NCBI RefSeq assembly: GCF_965232525.1
Contig: NZ_OZ246980.1
Location: 1,860,001 to 1,924,000 of the forward strand
DNA: 64,000 nucleotides
Direction: 5' to 3'
Source: Bauldia sp965232525
GTDB taxonomy: Bacteria; Pseudomonadota; Alphaproteobacteria; Rhizobiales; Kaistiaceae
Both the position numbers and the translations under genes were made by a program. Below, piece by piece: positions 24,164 through 33,493 of the stretch; the stretch's first letter is position 1, and each line of letters begins with the position of its first letter. The notes beneath the pieces are model-generated. The model was not told the origin of the DNA and made no database searches. It saw only the letters and a program-made list of their open reading frames with translations.

Positions 24164-25195
24164 CTACGCGGCCTGTTTCTCCGCGTCCGGTGTCCACGAT
24201 CCGGCCGCCGCGAGGCTGTTCATGCGGGCGCGATGGAGGAACGCGCGCTGGGCGGCCGGCACGTTCTCGACCTTCCCCTGCCACGCGTTCAGCGCGGCGG
24301 CCTGGAGAGCCCGGCCGTAGGAGAAAGTGACTGCCCAGGGCAGTGGGCCGAGGTCGTTGATCAGGCTGAGATGCTCGGTCGCCTGCTCGTCGCTCTGGCC
24401 GCCGGAGAGGAACGCAATGCCCGGCACCGCGGTCGGCACACAGTTCTTCAGGACCCGGACCGTCTTCTCCGCCACCGCCTGTGGCGACGCCTGGTCGGCG
24501 GCGTTCTTGCCGGGGACGACCATGTTGGGCTTGAGCACGATGCCTTCGAGACGAACACCGGCGAAGTAGAGCTCCATGAAGACGGTCTTCAGGACCCATT
24601 CGGTGATGTCGTAATTGGTGTCGATGTCATGGCTGGCATCGGGGCCGTCCATCAGCACTTCCGGCTCGACGATCGGCACGATCCCCGCTTCCTGGCAGAG
24701 CGCCGCGTAGCGGGCGAGCGCATGGGCGTTGGCGCTGATGCAAGGATAGGTCGGACGCTTGTCGCCGATATCGATGACCGCGCGCCATTTGGCGAAACGG
24801 GCGCCGAGATCATAGTACTCGGCCAGCCGTTCGCGCAGGCCGTCGAGCCCTTCTGTGATCTTCTCGTTCGGCCGCAGGGCAAGCGGCTTGGCGCCGGTGT
24901 CGACCTTGATACCCGGGACCGCGCCGGTGCCGGCGATGATGTCGACCAGCGGCGTACCGTCGGCGGCCGACTGGCGGATCGTTTCGTCATAAAGGATCAC
25001 GCCGGAGATGTAGTTGCGCATCGCCTCGTCGCTGCGGAACAGCATCTCGCGATAGTCGCGACGGGTGTCGGCGGTCGACTCGACGCCGATGGTGTCGAAG
25101 CGCTTGGTGATGGTGCCGGTGCTTTCGTCGGCGGCGAGGATCCCCTTGTCCCCGGTGACCATCCGGGCGGCGATGTCTTCCAGTGTTTCGGCCAT
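24164..25195 (-). CDS. Class I fructose-bisphosphate aldolase
   Basis: A 343-aa Schiff-base aldolase that splits FBP to GAP and DHAP. Motifs are GKGILAADESTGTITKRFDT at the N-terminus, IVPIVEPEVLMDG, and GIVLKPNMVVPG with the Schiff-base Lys. GIAFLSGGQSDEQAT and AVTFSYGRALQ follow. Thus it is the eukaryote-like class I type. ATG 25195 starts MAETLEDIAARMVTGDKG. It ends a run tkt-gap-pgk-GNAT-fba with gaps of 21, 13, 2 and 14 bp, so it is an operon for triose/sugar-phosphate metabolism. Confidence 0.96.
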   Translation of the reverse strand: MAETLEDIAARMVTGDKGILAADESTGTITKRFDTIGVESTADTRRDYREMLFRSDEAMRNYISGVILYDETIRQSAADGTPLVDIIAGTGAVPGIKVDTGAKPLALRPNEKITEGLDGLRERLAEYYDLGARFAKWRAVIDIGDKRPTYPCISANAHALARYAALCQEAGIVPIVEPEVLMDGPDASHDIDTNYDITEWVLKTVFMELYFAGVRLEGIVLKPNMVVPGKNAADQASPQAVAEKTVRVLKNCVPTAVPGIAFLSGGQSDEQATEHLSLINDLGPLPWAVTFSYGRALQAAALNAWQGKVENVPAAQRAFLHRARMNSLAAAGSWTPDAEKQAA

Positions 25196-25209
25196 TCTGT
25201 TCCCCTTGT

Positions 25210-25662
25210 TCACAGCATCTTGCGATATTGGATGAAGCCGGTCCGCGATGCGATCCTGTCGTAGAGCGCGCGGGCGGCGTGGTTGTCTTCCTGGGTCAGC
25301 CAATAGACGCGCCCCGCGCCGGCCTCAAGGGCTCGCGCATAGACCGCCTCGATCAGCGCCCGTCCCAGGCCGCCGCCACGGGCGTCTTCGGCGACAAACA
25401 GATCCTGAAGATAGCAATAGTCGCTGCGCGTCCAAAACGATCGATGGAAGAGACAGTGGGCGATGCCCTTGAGGTCGCCGTCGACAGTCGCGCCGAGCGC
25501 GAACATCGGTTCGTGCGGATCGTTGAGCCGTGCCCAAGCGATGTCGGTGTCGTCCGGCGATTGCGCAGCGTCGTAGAAACCGAGATAGCCGTGCCACAGC
25601 ATCGCCCACGCCGGCCGGTCCTCCTGGCGGAGCGGGCGGATCGCGAGGTCGGCGGGCGGCAT
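25210..25662 (-). CDS. GNAT-family N-acetyltransferase
   Basis: A 150-aa GNAT. Acetyl-CoA binding motif A reads YLQDLFVAEDARGGGLGRAL (R/Q-x-x-G-x-G/A is GGGLGRAL) and motif B WLTQEDNHAARALYDRI. It starts at ATG 25662, only 2 bp after the pgk stop, and is 14 bp before fba, so it is a member of the glycolytic operon. The acceptor is unknown; modification of a metabolic enzyme is an attractive but untested idea. Confidence 0.9.
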   Translation of the reverse strand: MPPADLAIRPLRQEDRPAWAMLWHGYLGFYDAAQSPDDTDIAWARLNDPHEPMFALGATVDGDLKGIAHCLFHRSFWTRSDYCYLQDLFVAEDARGGGLGRALIEAVYARALEAGAGRVYWLTQEDNHAARALYDRIASRTGFIQYRKML

Positions 25663-25664
25663 GC

Positions 25665-26864
25665 CTATCGATCGCGCCGGAGAACCTCGACACCCGGCAG
25701 GGCCTTGCCTTCGAGCCACTCCAGGAAGGCGCCGCCGGCGGTGGAAATCGAGCCGAAGCGTTCGGCCGCGCCGGCGTGATGGAGCGCGGCCACCGTTTCG
25801 CCGCCGCCGGCCACCGAGTTCAGCCCGGCGGTCTGGGTGCGGTCGGCGGCGTGGCGGGCCACGGCGACGGTCGCTGCGTCGAACGGCGGCACCTCGAACG
25901 CGCCGAGCGGTCCGTTCCAGACCAGCGTCCGTGCCCGGTTGATCCAGCTCTCGACGGTGGCGATCGATTTCGGCCCGATGTCGAGGATCATCTGGTCGTC
26001 GGGCACCGCGTCGATGTCGACTACCTGGCTGTCGATACCGGGCTCCAGTCCAACGGCAACCACCGCGTCGACCGGCAGAACGATCTCGCAGCCGGCCTTG
26101 TCGGCGGCCGCCATGATCCGCCTGGCGGTCTCGACCAGGTCTGGTTCGGCCAGCGAGCGGCCGATCAACACGCCCTTGGCGAGCAGGAAGGTGTTGGCCA
26201 TGCCGCCGCCGATCACCAGAGCATCGACCTTGCCGGTCAGGTTCTCCAGGACATCGATCTTGCTCGACACCTTGGCGCCGCCGATGACGGCGACCACCGG
26301 GCGCTCCGGATGGGCGAGCGCCGATTCCAGCGACTCGATCTCCTTCTGCATCGCGCGACCGGCATAGGCCGGAAGCCGGTGGGCCAGTCCCTCGGTCGAA
26401 GCATGGGCCCTGTGCGAGGCGGAGAAGGCGTCATCGACGTAGAGATCGCCCAGTTCGGCGATCGCCGCGACGAGCTCGGGGTCGTTCTTCTCCTCGCCGG
26501 CGTGGAAGCGGGTATTTTCGAGCAGTACGATCTCGCCGTCCTTCATCGCGTCGACCGCCGCTTTCGCGGTCTCGCCAATCGTCGCCGGCGTGAAGCCAAC
26601 CGGGCGGCCGAGCACCTCTGTCACTGCAGCGACCACCGGTTCGAGCGACATATCCGGATTGGGCTGACCCTTGGGGCGGCCGAAATGGGCAAGCAGGATC
26701 ACCCGCCCGCCCTTGTCGGCGATTTCGGCGATGGTCGGCGCCACCGCACGAATGCGGGTGTCGTCGCTGACCGCGCCGGCGGTCATCGGCACATTGAGAT
26801 CGACCCGGCAAAGCACCCGCTTGCCGGCGAGCTCCGCGTCGTCGAGGGTCTTGAAGGCAGCCAT
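25665..26864 (-). CDS. pgk: Phosphoglycerate kinase
   Basis: A 399-aa enzyme of lower glycolysis. N-terminal VLCRVDLNVPMTAGAVSDDT signature, LLAHFGRPKG for substrate binding, AVIGGAKVSSKIDVLENLTG, GGGMANTFL, and near the C-terminus VAGGGETVAAL and LEWLEGKALPGVEVL. Standard length. Starts at ATG 26864, 13 bp after gap. No anomalies. Confidence 0.98.
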   Translation of the reverse strand: MAAFKTLDDAELAGKRVLCRVDLNVPMTAGAVSDDTRIRAVAPTIAEIADKGGRVILLAHFGRPKGQPNPDMSLEPVVAAVTEVLGRPVGFTPATIGETAKAAVDAMKDGEIVLLENTRFHAGEEKNDPELVAAIAELGDLYVDDAFSASHRAHASTEGLAHRLPAYAGRAMQKEIESLESALAHPERPVVAVIGGAKVSSKIDVLENLTGKVDALVIGGGMANTFLLAKGVLIGRSLAEPDLVETARRIMAAADKAGCEIVLPVDAVVAVGLEPGIDSQVVDIDAVPDDQMILDIGPKSIATVESWINRARTLVWNGPLGAFEVPPFDAATVAVARHAADRTQTAGLNSVAGGGETVAALHHAGAAERFGSISTAGGAFLEWLEGKALPGVEVLRRDR

Positions 26865-26877
26865 TTGCGGCCTCTCG

Positions 26878-27885
26878 TCAGAGCTTGCCCATCGCGACGG
26901 CGGTGTCGGCCATGCGGTTCGAGAAGCCCCACTCGTTGTCGTACCAGGCGACGACCCGAACGAAGGTGCCCTCCATGACCTTGGTCTGGTCGATGGCGAA
27001 GGTGGAGGAGTGGGGGTCGTGGTTGAAGTCCATCGAGACCAGCTTCTCCTCGGTGAAGCCGAGGATGCCGGAAAGCCGGTTCGACGCGGCCGCTTCCTTC
27101 ACCGCGTTGTTGACCTCATCGACGGTCGTCGGCCGGCTGGCAACGAACTTGAAGTCGACCAGCGACACGTTCGGCGTGGAGACGCGCAGCGCCGTGCCGT
27201 CGAGCTTGCCGTTCAGTTCCGGCAGGACCAGACCGACGGCCTTGGCGGCGCCGGTCGATGTTGGGATGATGTTGAGCGCCGCGGCGCGAGCCCGGTAGAG
27301 ATCTTTGTGCAGCGTATCCAGCGTCGGCTGGTCGCCGGTGTAGGAGTGCACGGTGGTCATGAAGCCGTGTTCGATGCCAACCGTCTGCTGCATCACATGG
27401 GCGACCGGCGCGAGGCAGTTGGTCGTGCACGAGGCGTTGGACACGACGATGTCGTCGCTGGTCAGCTGCTCGTCGTTGACGCCGAAGACGATGGTCTTGT
27501 CGGCGCCGCTCGCCGGCGCGGAGACCAGCACGCGTTTGGCGCCGGCTTCGAGATGGGCGGAGGCCTTTTCCTTCGAGTTGAAGACGCCGGAGCACTCCAG
27601 CGCGATATCGACGTTGAGCTCCTTCCAGGGGAGTTCGGCCGGGTTGCGGATGGCAGTCACCTTGATCGGTCCGCGCCCGACATCCATCGTGTCGCCGTCG
27701 ACCGTCACGGTATGCGGGAACTTGCCGTGCACCGAGTCATGGCGCAGCAGATGAGCGTTGGTCTCGATCGGACCGAGGTCGTTGACCCCGACGACTTCGA
27801 TATCCTTGCGATCGGATTCGATGATCGCGCGCAGAACCAGACGGCCGATGCGTCCGAACCCGTTGATGGCAACCCTGACGGTCAT
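26878..27885 (-). CDS. gap: Glyceraldehyde-3-phosphate dehydrogenase, type I
   Basis: A 335-aa NAD(P)-dependent GAPDH. NAD-binding AINGFGRIGRLVLR at the N-terminus; catalytic SNASCTTNCLAPVAHVM with the nucleophilic Cys; then HSYTGDQPTLD, RAAALNIIPTSTGAAKAVGL and AWYDNEWGFSNRM. Position 32-34 (ESDRKDIEVVGVND) is the adenosine-ribose end of the NAD site. The start is ATG 27885 (MTVRVAINGF); six codons upstream are also open. 21 bp after tkt in the same operon. Confidence 0.98.
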   Translation of the reverse strand: MTVRVAINGFGRIGRLVLRAIIESDRKDIEVVGVNDLGPIETNAHLLRHDSVHGKFPHTVTVDGDTMDVGRGPIKVTAIRNPAELPWKELNVDIALECSGVFNSKEKASAHLEAGAKRVLVSAPASGADKTIVFGVNDEQLTSDDIVVSNASCTTNCLAPVAHVMQQTVGIEHGFMTTVHSYTGDQPTLDTLHKDLYRARAAALNIIPTSTGAAKAVGLVLPELNGKLDGTALRVSTPNVSLVDFKFVASRPTTVDEVNNAVKEAAASNRLSGILGFTEEKLVSMDFNHDPHSSTFAIDQTKVMEGTFVRVVAWYDNEWGFSNRMADTAVAMGKL

Positions 27886-27906
27886 GTCGTTCTCTCCACT
27901 CACAAA

Positions 27907-29901
27907 TCAGGCGAGCACCGAAAGGCGGTCGAGTGCCGCCTCTGCCGCCGCTTCCGCCGTTATTCCGAACTTTTCATAGAGCGCCTTGTAGGGCGCGCTG
28001 GCACCGAAGCCGTCCATGCCGATGAACAGGCCGCGGTTACCGATGAACCGGTCCCAGCCCTGCCGGACCGCCGCCTCGATGGCGACCTTGACCGGCGCCG
28101 AGCCGATGACTTCGGCCTGGTAGTCCTCGCTCTGCTCCGCGAATAACTCGAACGACGGAACCGACACCACCCGTGCCGCGTGGCCGGCCTGCTCGATCAG
28201 GACCTTCGCGGCGAGCGCGATCTCGACCTCCGAGCCGGTGGCGAACAGCGACACCTTGGCGTCGTCATCGGTCGGCGACAGCTCGTAGGCGCCGCGGGCG
28301 CAAAGGTTGTCTTCTTCGAATTCAGTTCTGACGGTCGGCAGGCCCTGGCGGGTGAGCGCGATGATGCTCGGGCTGGTGCGGCGCTCCAGCGCCAGTTGCC
28401 AGCACTCGGCGGTTTCGACAGCGTCGGCGGGGCGGAACACCAGGAGATTGGGCATGGCGCGCAATGCTGCCAACTGCTCGACCGGCTGGTGGGTCGGTCC
28501 GTCCTCGCCGAGGCCGATCGAGTCATGAGTCATCACGAAGATCACCCGGTTGCCCATCAAGGCGGCCAACCGGATCGCCGGCCGCGCGTAGTCACTGAAG
28601 ACCAGAAACGTACCGCCATAAGGAATGACGCCACGGTGAAGCGCCATCCCGTTCATGGCGGAGGCCATGCCGTGCTCGCGCACACCCCAGTGTATGTAGC
28701 GGCCGGAAAAGTCGTCGGCATTGACGGCGGTCAAACCTTGCGACCGCGTATTGTTCGAGCCGGTCAGGTCGGCGGACCCGCCGATGGTCTCGGGCACCAC
28801 CGCGTTGATGACATCGAGCGCCATCTCCGACGATTTGCGGGTGGCGACCTTGGGCCGCTCCGCCGCCAGCGTCTTCTTGTAGGCGACGATCGCCTCGTCG
28901 AAGTTGGCCGGCAGGTCGCCGCGAATGCGCCGGTCGAATTCCGCGCGCTGCTCGGCGTCGATCGAGGCCAGCCGCTTGGCCCAGTCCTTGCGGAGCTGGC
29001 TCGCCTTCAGGCCAGTGATCCGCCAGCTGTCCCGGATGTCCGACGGGACCTCGAACGGCGGATACTCCCAGCCGAGCGCCTCGCGGGCACCGGCGATCTC
29101 CTCGTCGCCGAGCGGCGAACCGTGAGACGATGCAGTACCGGCCTTGGTCGGCGCGCCGTGGCCGATGGTCGTCTTGCAGGCGATCATCGTCGGCCGGTCG
29201 TTGCCGTGCGCCGCCTCGATGGCCGCCGCGATCGCTTCCGGATCGTGGCCGTCGATGCGGGTCGCTTCCCAGCCGGCCGCCTCGAACCGGGCCACCTGAT
29301 CGCCGGACTCGGCCAGCGCCAGCGGCCCGTCGATGGAGATGCCGTTATCGTCGAACAGCACGATCAGCTTCGATAGCCTGAGATGGCCGGCGATCGAGAT
29401 CGCTTCGTGGCTGATGCCCTCCATCAGGTCGCCGTCGGACGCGATCACGTAGGTGCGATGGTCGACAATGTCATCGCCGAACTCGGCGGCGAGCAGCCGC
29501 TCGGCCAGCGCCATGCCGACCGCGTTGCCGAGCCCCTGGCCAAGCGGTCCGGTGGTCGTCTCGACACCGGCGGTATGGAAATTCTCGGGATGGCCCGGGG
29601 TTTTCGAGCCGAGCTGGCGGAAATTCTGAAGCTCCTCGATGGTCATCTCCTCGACGCCGAGGAGATGGAGGAGGGAATAGAGCAGCATCGACCCATGACC
29701 GGCGGAGAGGACAAAGCGGTCGCGATCGGGCCAATAGGGCTCGGTCGGGTCGAACTTGAGAAACCGAGTGAACAGCACCGTCGCGATGTCGGCGGCGCCC
29801 ATCGGCAGGCCGGGATGGCCGGAATTGGCCTTCTGGACGGCGTCCATGGCGAGCGCGCGGATTGCGTTCGCCATACGCTGGTGCTTGGCAGGATCAGTCA
29901 T
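27907..29901 (-). CDS. tkt: Transketolase
   Basis: A 664-aa thiamine-diphosphate enzyme of the pentose phosphate (or Calvin) pathway. Motifs: ANSGHPGLPMGAADIATVLF at the N-terminus, the TPP motif with SDGDLMEGISHEA, GHGAPTKAGTASSHG, GGSADLTGSNNT, YIHWGVREHGMASAMNGMAL, and THDSIGLGEDGPTHQPVEQL. Starts ATG 29901, where the family begins (MTDPAKHQRMANAIRALAMD). It is the first gene of the tkt-gap-pgk-GNAT-fba operon; the 335-bp region upstream is shared with the divergent DUF4164-zapA operon. Confidence 0.97.
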   Translation of the reverse strand: MTDPAKHQRMANAIRALAMDAVQKANSGHPGLPMGAADIATVLFTRFLKFDPTEPYWPDRDRFVLSAGHGSMLLYSLLHLLGVEEMTIEELQNFRQLGSKTPGHPENFHTAGVETTTGPLGQGLGNAVGMALAERLLAAEFGDDIVDHRTYVIASDGDLMEGISHEAISIAGHLRLSKLIVLFDDNGISIDGPLALAESGDQVARFEAAGWEATRIDGHDPEAIAAAIEAAHGNDRPTMIACKTTIGHGAPTKAGTASSHGSPLGDEEIAGAREALGWEYPPFEVPSDIRDSWRITGLKASQLRKDWAKRLASIDAEQRAEFDRRIRGDLPANFDEAIVAYKKTLAAERPKVATRKSSEMALDVINAVVPETIGGSADLTGSNNTRSQGLTAVNADDFSGRYIHWGVREHGMASAMNGMALHRGVIPYGGTFLVFSDYARPAIRLAALMGNRVIFVMTHDSIGLGEDGPTHQPVEQLAALRAMPNLLVFRPADAVETAECWQLALERRTSPSIIALTRQGLPTVRTEFEEDNLCARGAYELSPTDDDAKVSLFATGSEVEIALAAKVLIEQAGHAARVVSVPSFELFAEQSEDYQAEVIGSAPVKVAIEAAVRQGWDRFIGNRGLFIGMDGFGASAPYKALYEKFGITAEAAAEAALDRLSVLA

Positions 29902-30236
29902 GTTCGGGCTGTCGATTCCGGTACCGGGCAGTGTGCTGCAAACTGTCTTTGCGGCCCGGTCGGTGTCGATCGCCACAACCTCTTGGGTCCGGACCGGCCG
30001 AGGTTTGGCGACACATAGCAGGTGGATTCGGCGAGTCAATGCGAACCGGTGGCGGCCGCCGCGAAACCGGATCTTAGGTCGCGTCCTCATCGTTGACGCA
30101 TTCTTCGGGTAATGCCTAATCTCTCTGGCGCAATGCTTTGACGCGCCTTCGATTCGCGGGGCCTATCGATCGGAGGTGCGGCGGGCCAAATCCTTAGCCG
30201 CCGTAGGGGAGTTGATGGGCCCGAGGGGAGGTCCGC
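29902..30236. other. Divergent promoter region between tkt and DUF4164
   Basis: No gene. A weak plus-strand promoter may be TTGACG (30137-30142) with CCTATC (30161-30166), spaced 18 bp, ahead of the DUF4164 gene; a GATTC (CcrM-type GANTC) site lies at 30150-30154. No repeat or hairpin of note was seen. Confidence 0.35.
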
Positions 30237-30518
30237 ATGGCCGGTGAAACGGTTCTGGACGACGCTCTGGCGCGGTTGGAAGCCGCGATCGGCCGGGTCG
30301 AAGGCGCTGTCGACCAGCGCCTGGAGCATGCCGGCAAGATCGCGGATCTGGAGAGCGAGCTGCAGCAACTGGGCACCGACCGGTCGCGGCTCGCCCAGGC
30401 GCTGGACGCGGCCGAAGCCCGCTCCGGCCGGATCGAGGAGGCCAACCAGGATGTTTCCCGTCGCCTGGTATCGGCCATGGAGACCATCCGCGGCGTGCTC
30501 GAGCGGAACAGTCACTGA
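30237..30518 (+). CDS. DUF4164 coiled-coil protein
   Basis: A 93-aa, entirely helical, acidic protein (LDDALARLEAAIGRVEGAVD, then EANQDVSRRLVSAMETIRGV) of the DUF4164 type found directly before zapA in Hyphomicrobiales. GGGGAGG precedes its ATG. A 16-bp gap separates it from zapA. A role with ZapA in division is suggested by this constant pairing only. Confidence 0.8.
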   Translation: MAGETVLDDALARLEAAIGRVEGAVDQRLEHAGKIADLESELQQLGTDRSRLAQALDAAEARSGRIEEANQDVSRRLVSAMETIRGVLERNSH

Positions 30519-30534
30519 CGAGTAGGGGCGTATC

Positions 30535-30915
30535 ATGGGACAAGTTAACGTCACCATCAGCGGCAAGACCTTCCGCATGGCGTGCAATGACGGCGAGGAG
30601 GAACACCTCGCCGCGCTCGGGCGCCAGCTCGACGAGACGATCGAGGAGCTGCGCGGCCAGTTCGGCGAGATCGGCGATCAGCGTCTCACCGTGATGGCGG
30701 CGATCACCATGGCCGACAACTACACCGAGTCCGAGCGCCGCCTGAGCGTGCTCGAGGGTGAGATCGCCGGGCTGGAGGAAGCCCGCGCCGCGCTGGTCGA
30801 GCGGCAGGAAGGGGCCGAGACCACGGTCGCCCGCTCGCTCGAAGCGCTGGCCGACCGCCTGGAGGCGGTGGCGGAACGGCTGCGCGGCACCGACCCGCTC
30901 GGCCACGCCGACTGA
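30535..30915 (+). CDS. zapA: Cell division protein ZapA
   Basis: A 126-aa FtsZ-ring-associated protein. The N-terminal globular part reads MGQVNVTISGKTFRMACNDG, EEEHLAALGRQLDETIEELR, and RLTVMAAITMADNY; the rest is coiled coil. ZapA bundles FtsZ protofilaments at midcell. It is followed by 6S RNA and the 5-FTHF cyclo-ligase gene, the conserved zapA-ssrS-ygfA order. Confidence 0.93.
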   Translation: MGQVNVTISGKTFRMACNDGEEEHLAALGRQLDETIEELRGQFGEIGDQRLTVMAAITMADNYTESERRLSVLEGEIAGLEEARAALVERQEGAETTVARSLEALADRLEAVAERLRGTDPLGHAD

Positions 30916-30961
30916 GCGACCGGAGCCTCTGGCGCCGCGGCGCGGCGACCTCTATATCTGC

Positions 30962-31130
30962 CCCCAGGCGAGGCTGTGGGGCCCGGCAGGAGTAACTATC
31001 CCCGGGGCCTTATCGATCCTAACGGGAGCTGTCCCTGCGCGAGCTCGTGGGTTCATGCACACGGCGCCCACCTACTCTGTAGGTCTCCGGGATCGCACAC
31101 TCCACCGACTTCACGGCTTCGCTTTCCTTC
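30962..31130 (+). ncRNA. ssrS: 6S RNA (approximate ends)
   Basis: Located between zapA and the 5-FTHF cyclo-ligase gene, where alphaproteobacterial 6S RNA lies. A -10-like TATATCT at 30952-30958 precedes GCCCCCAGGCGAGGCTGTGG. Elements typical of 6S are CCCCGGGGCC, the internal hairpin ACCTAC-TCT-GTAGGT (31070-31084) and TCTCCGGGATCGCACACTCC near the 3' end; CGATCC (31014-31019) can pair with GGATCG (31090-31095). 6S binds the housekeeping RNA polymerase holoenzyme. Ends are estimated. Confidence 0.72.
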
Positions 31131-31155
31131 CTCAGAGCCCAGCCCAACCTCGCCG

Positions 31156-31743
31156 ATGGCACCACAGGCCGCCCGTTCCAAGATTGCCCTGCGGCGGGCC
31201 GCGCTCGCCCGCCGCGACGAACTATCGGCGGCGGAGCGGGCTGACCGATCGGCCGCCATCCATCGGAAAGCGGAACCGCTGATGACCGCGCTCGCGCCGC
31301 GCTGTGTCTCCGGCTTCCTGCCGATCGGCAGTGAATGTGATCCGCAGCCGCTGATGGCAGCGTTGCGCGACCAGGGCGCGACCATCGCGCTGCCGGCGTT
31401 CGAGGATCGGCAGACCATCGTGTTCCGCAGCTATGACGAAGCTGCCCCGCTTGTCCCGGCGGGCTTCGGCACCCGTCAGCCGCCACCGTCGGCGCCGGTG
31501 GTCTCCCCGGATACGCTGCTGGTGCCGCTGGTGGGCTTCGACCGCGACAGCGGGCGGCTCGGCTATGGCAAGGGCCACTACGATCGGGCGATTGCGACGA
31601 TGCGGGCATCCGGCGCGGCGCCGCATCTCGTCGGTATCGCCTTCGCGGTCCAGGAGGTTGACCCGATCCCGCTGGAACCCCATGACATCAGGCTCGATTG
31701 GGTGGTGACCGACGCGGAGGTGCTCGACTTTCGCGGGCGGTAG
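31156..31743 (+). CDS. 5-formyltetrahydrofolate cyclo-ligase
   Basis: A 195-aa enzyme that converts 5-formyl-THF to 5,10-methenyl-THF with ATP. N-terminal KIALRRAALARRDELSAAER, then SGFLPIGSECDPQPLM, and the signature LVPLVGFDRDSGRLGYGKGH YDR region, with the phosphate-binding GYGKGHYD. The start at ATG 31156 is placed right after the 6S RNA; the frame is open to 30976 but that part is the RNA gene. Next gene follows 13 bp later. Confidence 0.93.
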   Translation: MAPQAARSKIALRRAALARRDELSAAERADRSAAIHRKAEPLMTALAPRCVSGFLPIGSECDPQPLMAALRDQGATIALPAFEDRQTIVFRSYDEAAPLVPAGFGTRQPPPSAPVVSPDTLLVPLVGFDRDSGRLGYGKGHYDRAIATMRASGAAPHLVGIAFAVQEVDPIPLEPHDIRLDWVVTDAEVLDFRGR

Positions 31744-31756
31744 GTGAGGGGGCGCA

Positions 31757-32581
31757 ATGCGGCTTCTGTTTCTTGGCGATATCGTTGGACGCGCGGGGCG
31801 AAACGCGGTGGTCGAGCAGTTGCCGTCGCTGGTCGCCGATCGCCGTCTCGACTTCGTCGTCGTCAACGGCGAGAACGCCGCCGGCGGGTTCGGCATCACC
31901 GAGGACATTCATCAGGCGATCGTGGATGCCGGGGCCGACGCGATCACCACCGGCAACCACGTCTTCGATCAACGCGAAGCACTGGTGTTCGCCGACCGAC
32001 AAGAGCGGTTCCTGCGGCCGGCCAACTATCCGGCCGGAACGCCGGGCAGCGGCTCGGGTCTGTTCACCGCCCGCAACGGCGCGCGGGTGCTGGTGGTCAA
32101 CGTGATGGGCCGCATCTTCATGGAGTCGCTCGACGACCCGTTCGCGGCGCTCGACCGGGAACTCGCCGCCTGTCCACTGGGCGAGCAGGCGGATGCGGTG
32201 GTGATCGATTTCCACGCCGAGGCTTCGAGCGAGAAGCAGGCGGCCGGCTATTTCGTCGACGGGCGGGCGACACTGCTCCTTGGCACGCACACCCATGTGC
32301 CGACCAGCGACCATCGGATTCTCCCCGCCGGCACCGCCTACCAGACCGATGTCGGCATGTGCGGCGACTACGAGTCGGTGATCGGTATGGACAAGGAGGA
32401 GCCGCTCCGCCGGTTTCTCACCCGGGTGCCCGGCGAGCGGTTCAGCCCGTCGCGGGGCCCGGCGACGCTGTCGGGCCTCGCGGTCGAGGTCGACGACAAT
32501 ACGGGGCTGGCGACTGCGGTCGCGCCCGTGCGGCTAGGTGGTGCGCTGAGCGAGACGATTCCGTCGTTCTGGGTCGATTGA
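31757..32581 (+). CDS. YmdB/TIGR00282-family metallophosphoesterase
   Basis: A 274-aa calcineurin-like phosphoesterase. Metal ligands sit in MRLLFLGDIVGRAGR (Asp8), VVNGENAAGGFG, ITTGNHVFDQ, VIDFHAEASSEKQA, and LLLGTHTHVPTSDHRILP. In Bacillus YmdB hydrolyses cyclic 2',3'-nucleotides. GAGGGGG is 6 nt before the ATG; 13 bp after the cyclo-ligase gene. Commonly follows ygfA in alphaproteobacteria. Confidence 0.93.
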   Translation: MRLLFLGDIVGRAGRNAVVEQLPSLVADRRLDFVVVNGENAAGGFGITEDIHQAIVDAGADAITTGNHVFDQREALVFADRQERFLRPANYPAGTPGSGSGLFTARNGARVLVVNVMGRIFMESLDDPFAALDRELAACPLGEQADAVVIDFHAEASSEKQAAGYFVDGRATLLLGTHTHVPTSDHRILPAGTAYQTDVGMCGDYESVIGMDKEEPLRRFLTRVPGERFSPSRGPATLSGLAVEVDDNTGLATAVAPVRLGGALSETIPSFWVD

Positions 32582-32731
32582 TCGGTCGACCCGAATACGC
32601 CTCGCACTGCCGCCCGACCCTTCCTTTCACGCTGCCGCGGACGTATAACCCGCGGCCATCAACGATTTTTCTCTGTTCGTCCGCCGCCCGCTCGACGCGT
32701 GAGCCGGCGGACCGCCACTCCGGAGTTGCCC

Positions 32732-33481
32732 ATGGCCGGCCATTCGAAATTCAAGAACATCATGCACAAGAAGGGCGCCGCCGACGCGCGCCGGTCCAAG
32801 GTGTTTTCCAAGCTCGCCAAGGAGATCACCGTCGCCGCCAAGATGGGGATGCCCGATCCGGCGATGAACCCGCGGCTCCGGCTCGCGGTCCAGAACGCGC
32901 GCTCGGAAAACATGCCCAAGGACAACATCGAGCGGGCGATCAAGAAGGCGAGCGATGTCGATGGCGAGAACTACGAGGAAGTCCGCTACGAGGGCTACGG
33001 TCCGGGCGGGGTCGCGGTGGTGGTCGAGGCACTGACCGACAACCGAAATCGCACGGCGGGCGCGGTGCGGTCCTATTTCACCAAGAACGGCGGGACCCTC
33101 GGCGAGACCGGTTCGGTAGCCTTCATGTTCGATCGGGTCGGCCAGATCATCTACAAGCCGGAGGCCGGTTCGGCCGATGCCGTGCTCGAAGCGGCGATCG
33201 AAGCCGGCGCCGACGACGTCCAGAGCGACGCGGATGGCCACGTCATCACATGCTCCTTCACCGACCTTGGCGATGTCGCCAAGGCGCTGGAAACAGCGCT
33301 CGGCGAGGCCGAAACCGTCAAGGCGGTGTGGCGTCCGCAGACGACCACCGACCTCGACGAAGAGAAGGCCGGTACGATGATGAAGCTGGTCGCGGCGCTT
33401 GAGGACGACGACGATGTCCAGGAGGTCTATGCGAACTTCGAGGTCTCCGACGCGATCATGGAGAAACTGACGGCGGCCTGA
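32732..33481 (+). CDS. YebC/PmpR (TACO1) family protein
   Basis: A 249-aa protein with the canonical N-terminus MAGHSKFKNIMHKKGAADAR, then the EGYGPGGVAVVVEALTDNRN segment and YFTKNGGTLGETGSVAFMFD. Standard YebC length. ATG 32732 is preferred over 32699. YebC proteins act as regulators or as a translation factor for proline-rich stretches. It is commonly just upstream of ruvC; here TauE and a nucleoside hydrolase on the opposite strand separate them. Confidence 0.95.
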   Translation: MAGHSKFKNIMHKKGAADARRSKVFSKLAKEITVAAKMGMPDPAMNPRLRLAVQNARSENMPKDNIERAIKKASDVDGENYEEVRYEGYGPGGVAVVVEALTDNRNRTAGAVRSYFTKNGGTLGETGSVAFMFDRVGQIIYKPEAGSADAVLEAAIEAGADDVQSDADGHVITCSFTDLGDVAKALETALGEAETVKAVWRPQTTTDLDEEKAGTMMKLVAALEDDDDVQEVYANFEVSDAIMEKLTAA

Positions 33482-33493
33482 GCGCTGCCGGTC

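Noticed and set aside
25530..26978. Open plus-strand frame of about 480 codons opposite pgk, rich in Arg/Gly/His
   Set aside because: It is an antisense reading of the high-GC pgk and GNAT genes, which have clear family motifs. The translated sequence is low complexity with no domain, and there is no ribosome site.
30976..31155. N-terminal extension of the 5-FTHF cyclo-ligase
   Set aside because: The frame is open but lies within 6S RNA sequence. Family similarity begins at the ATG at 31156.
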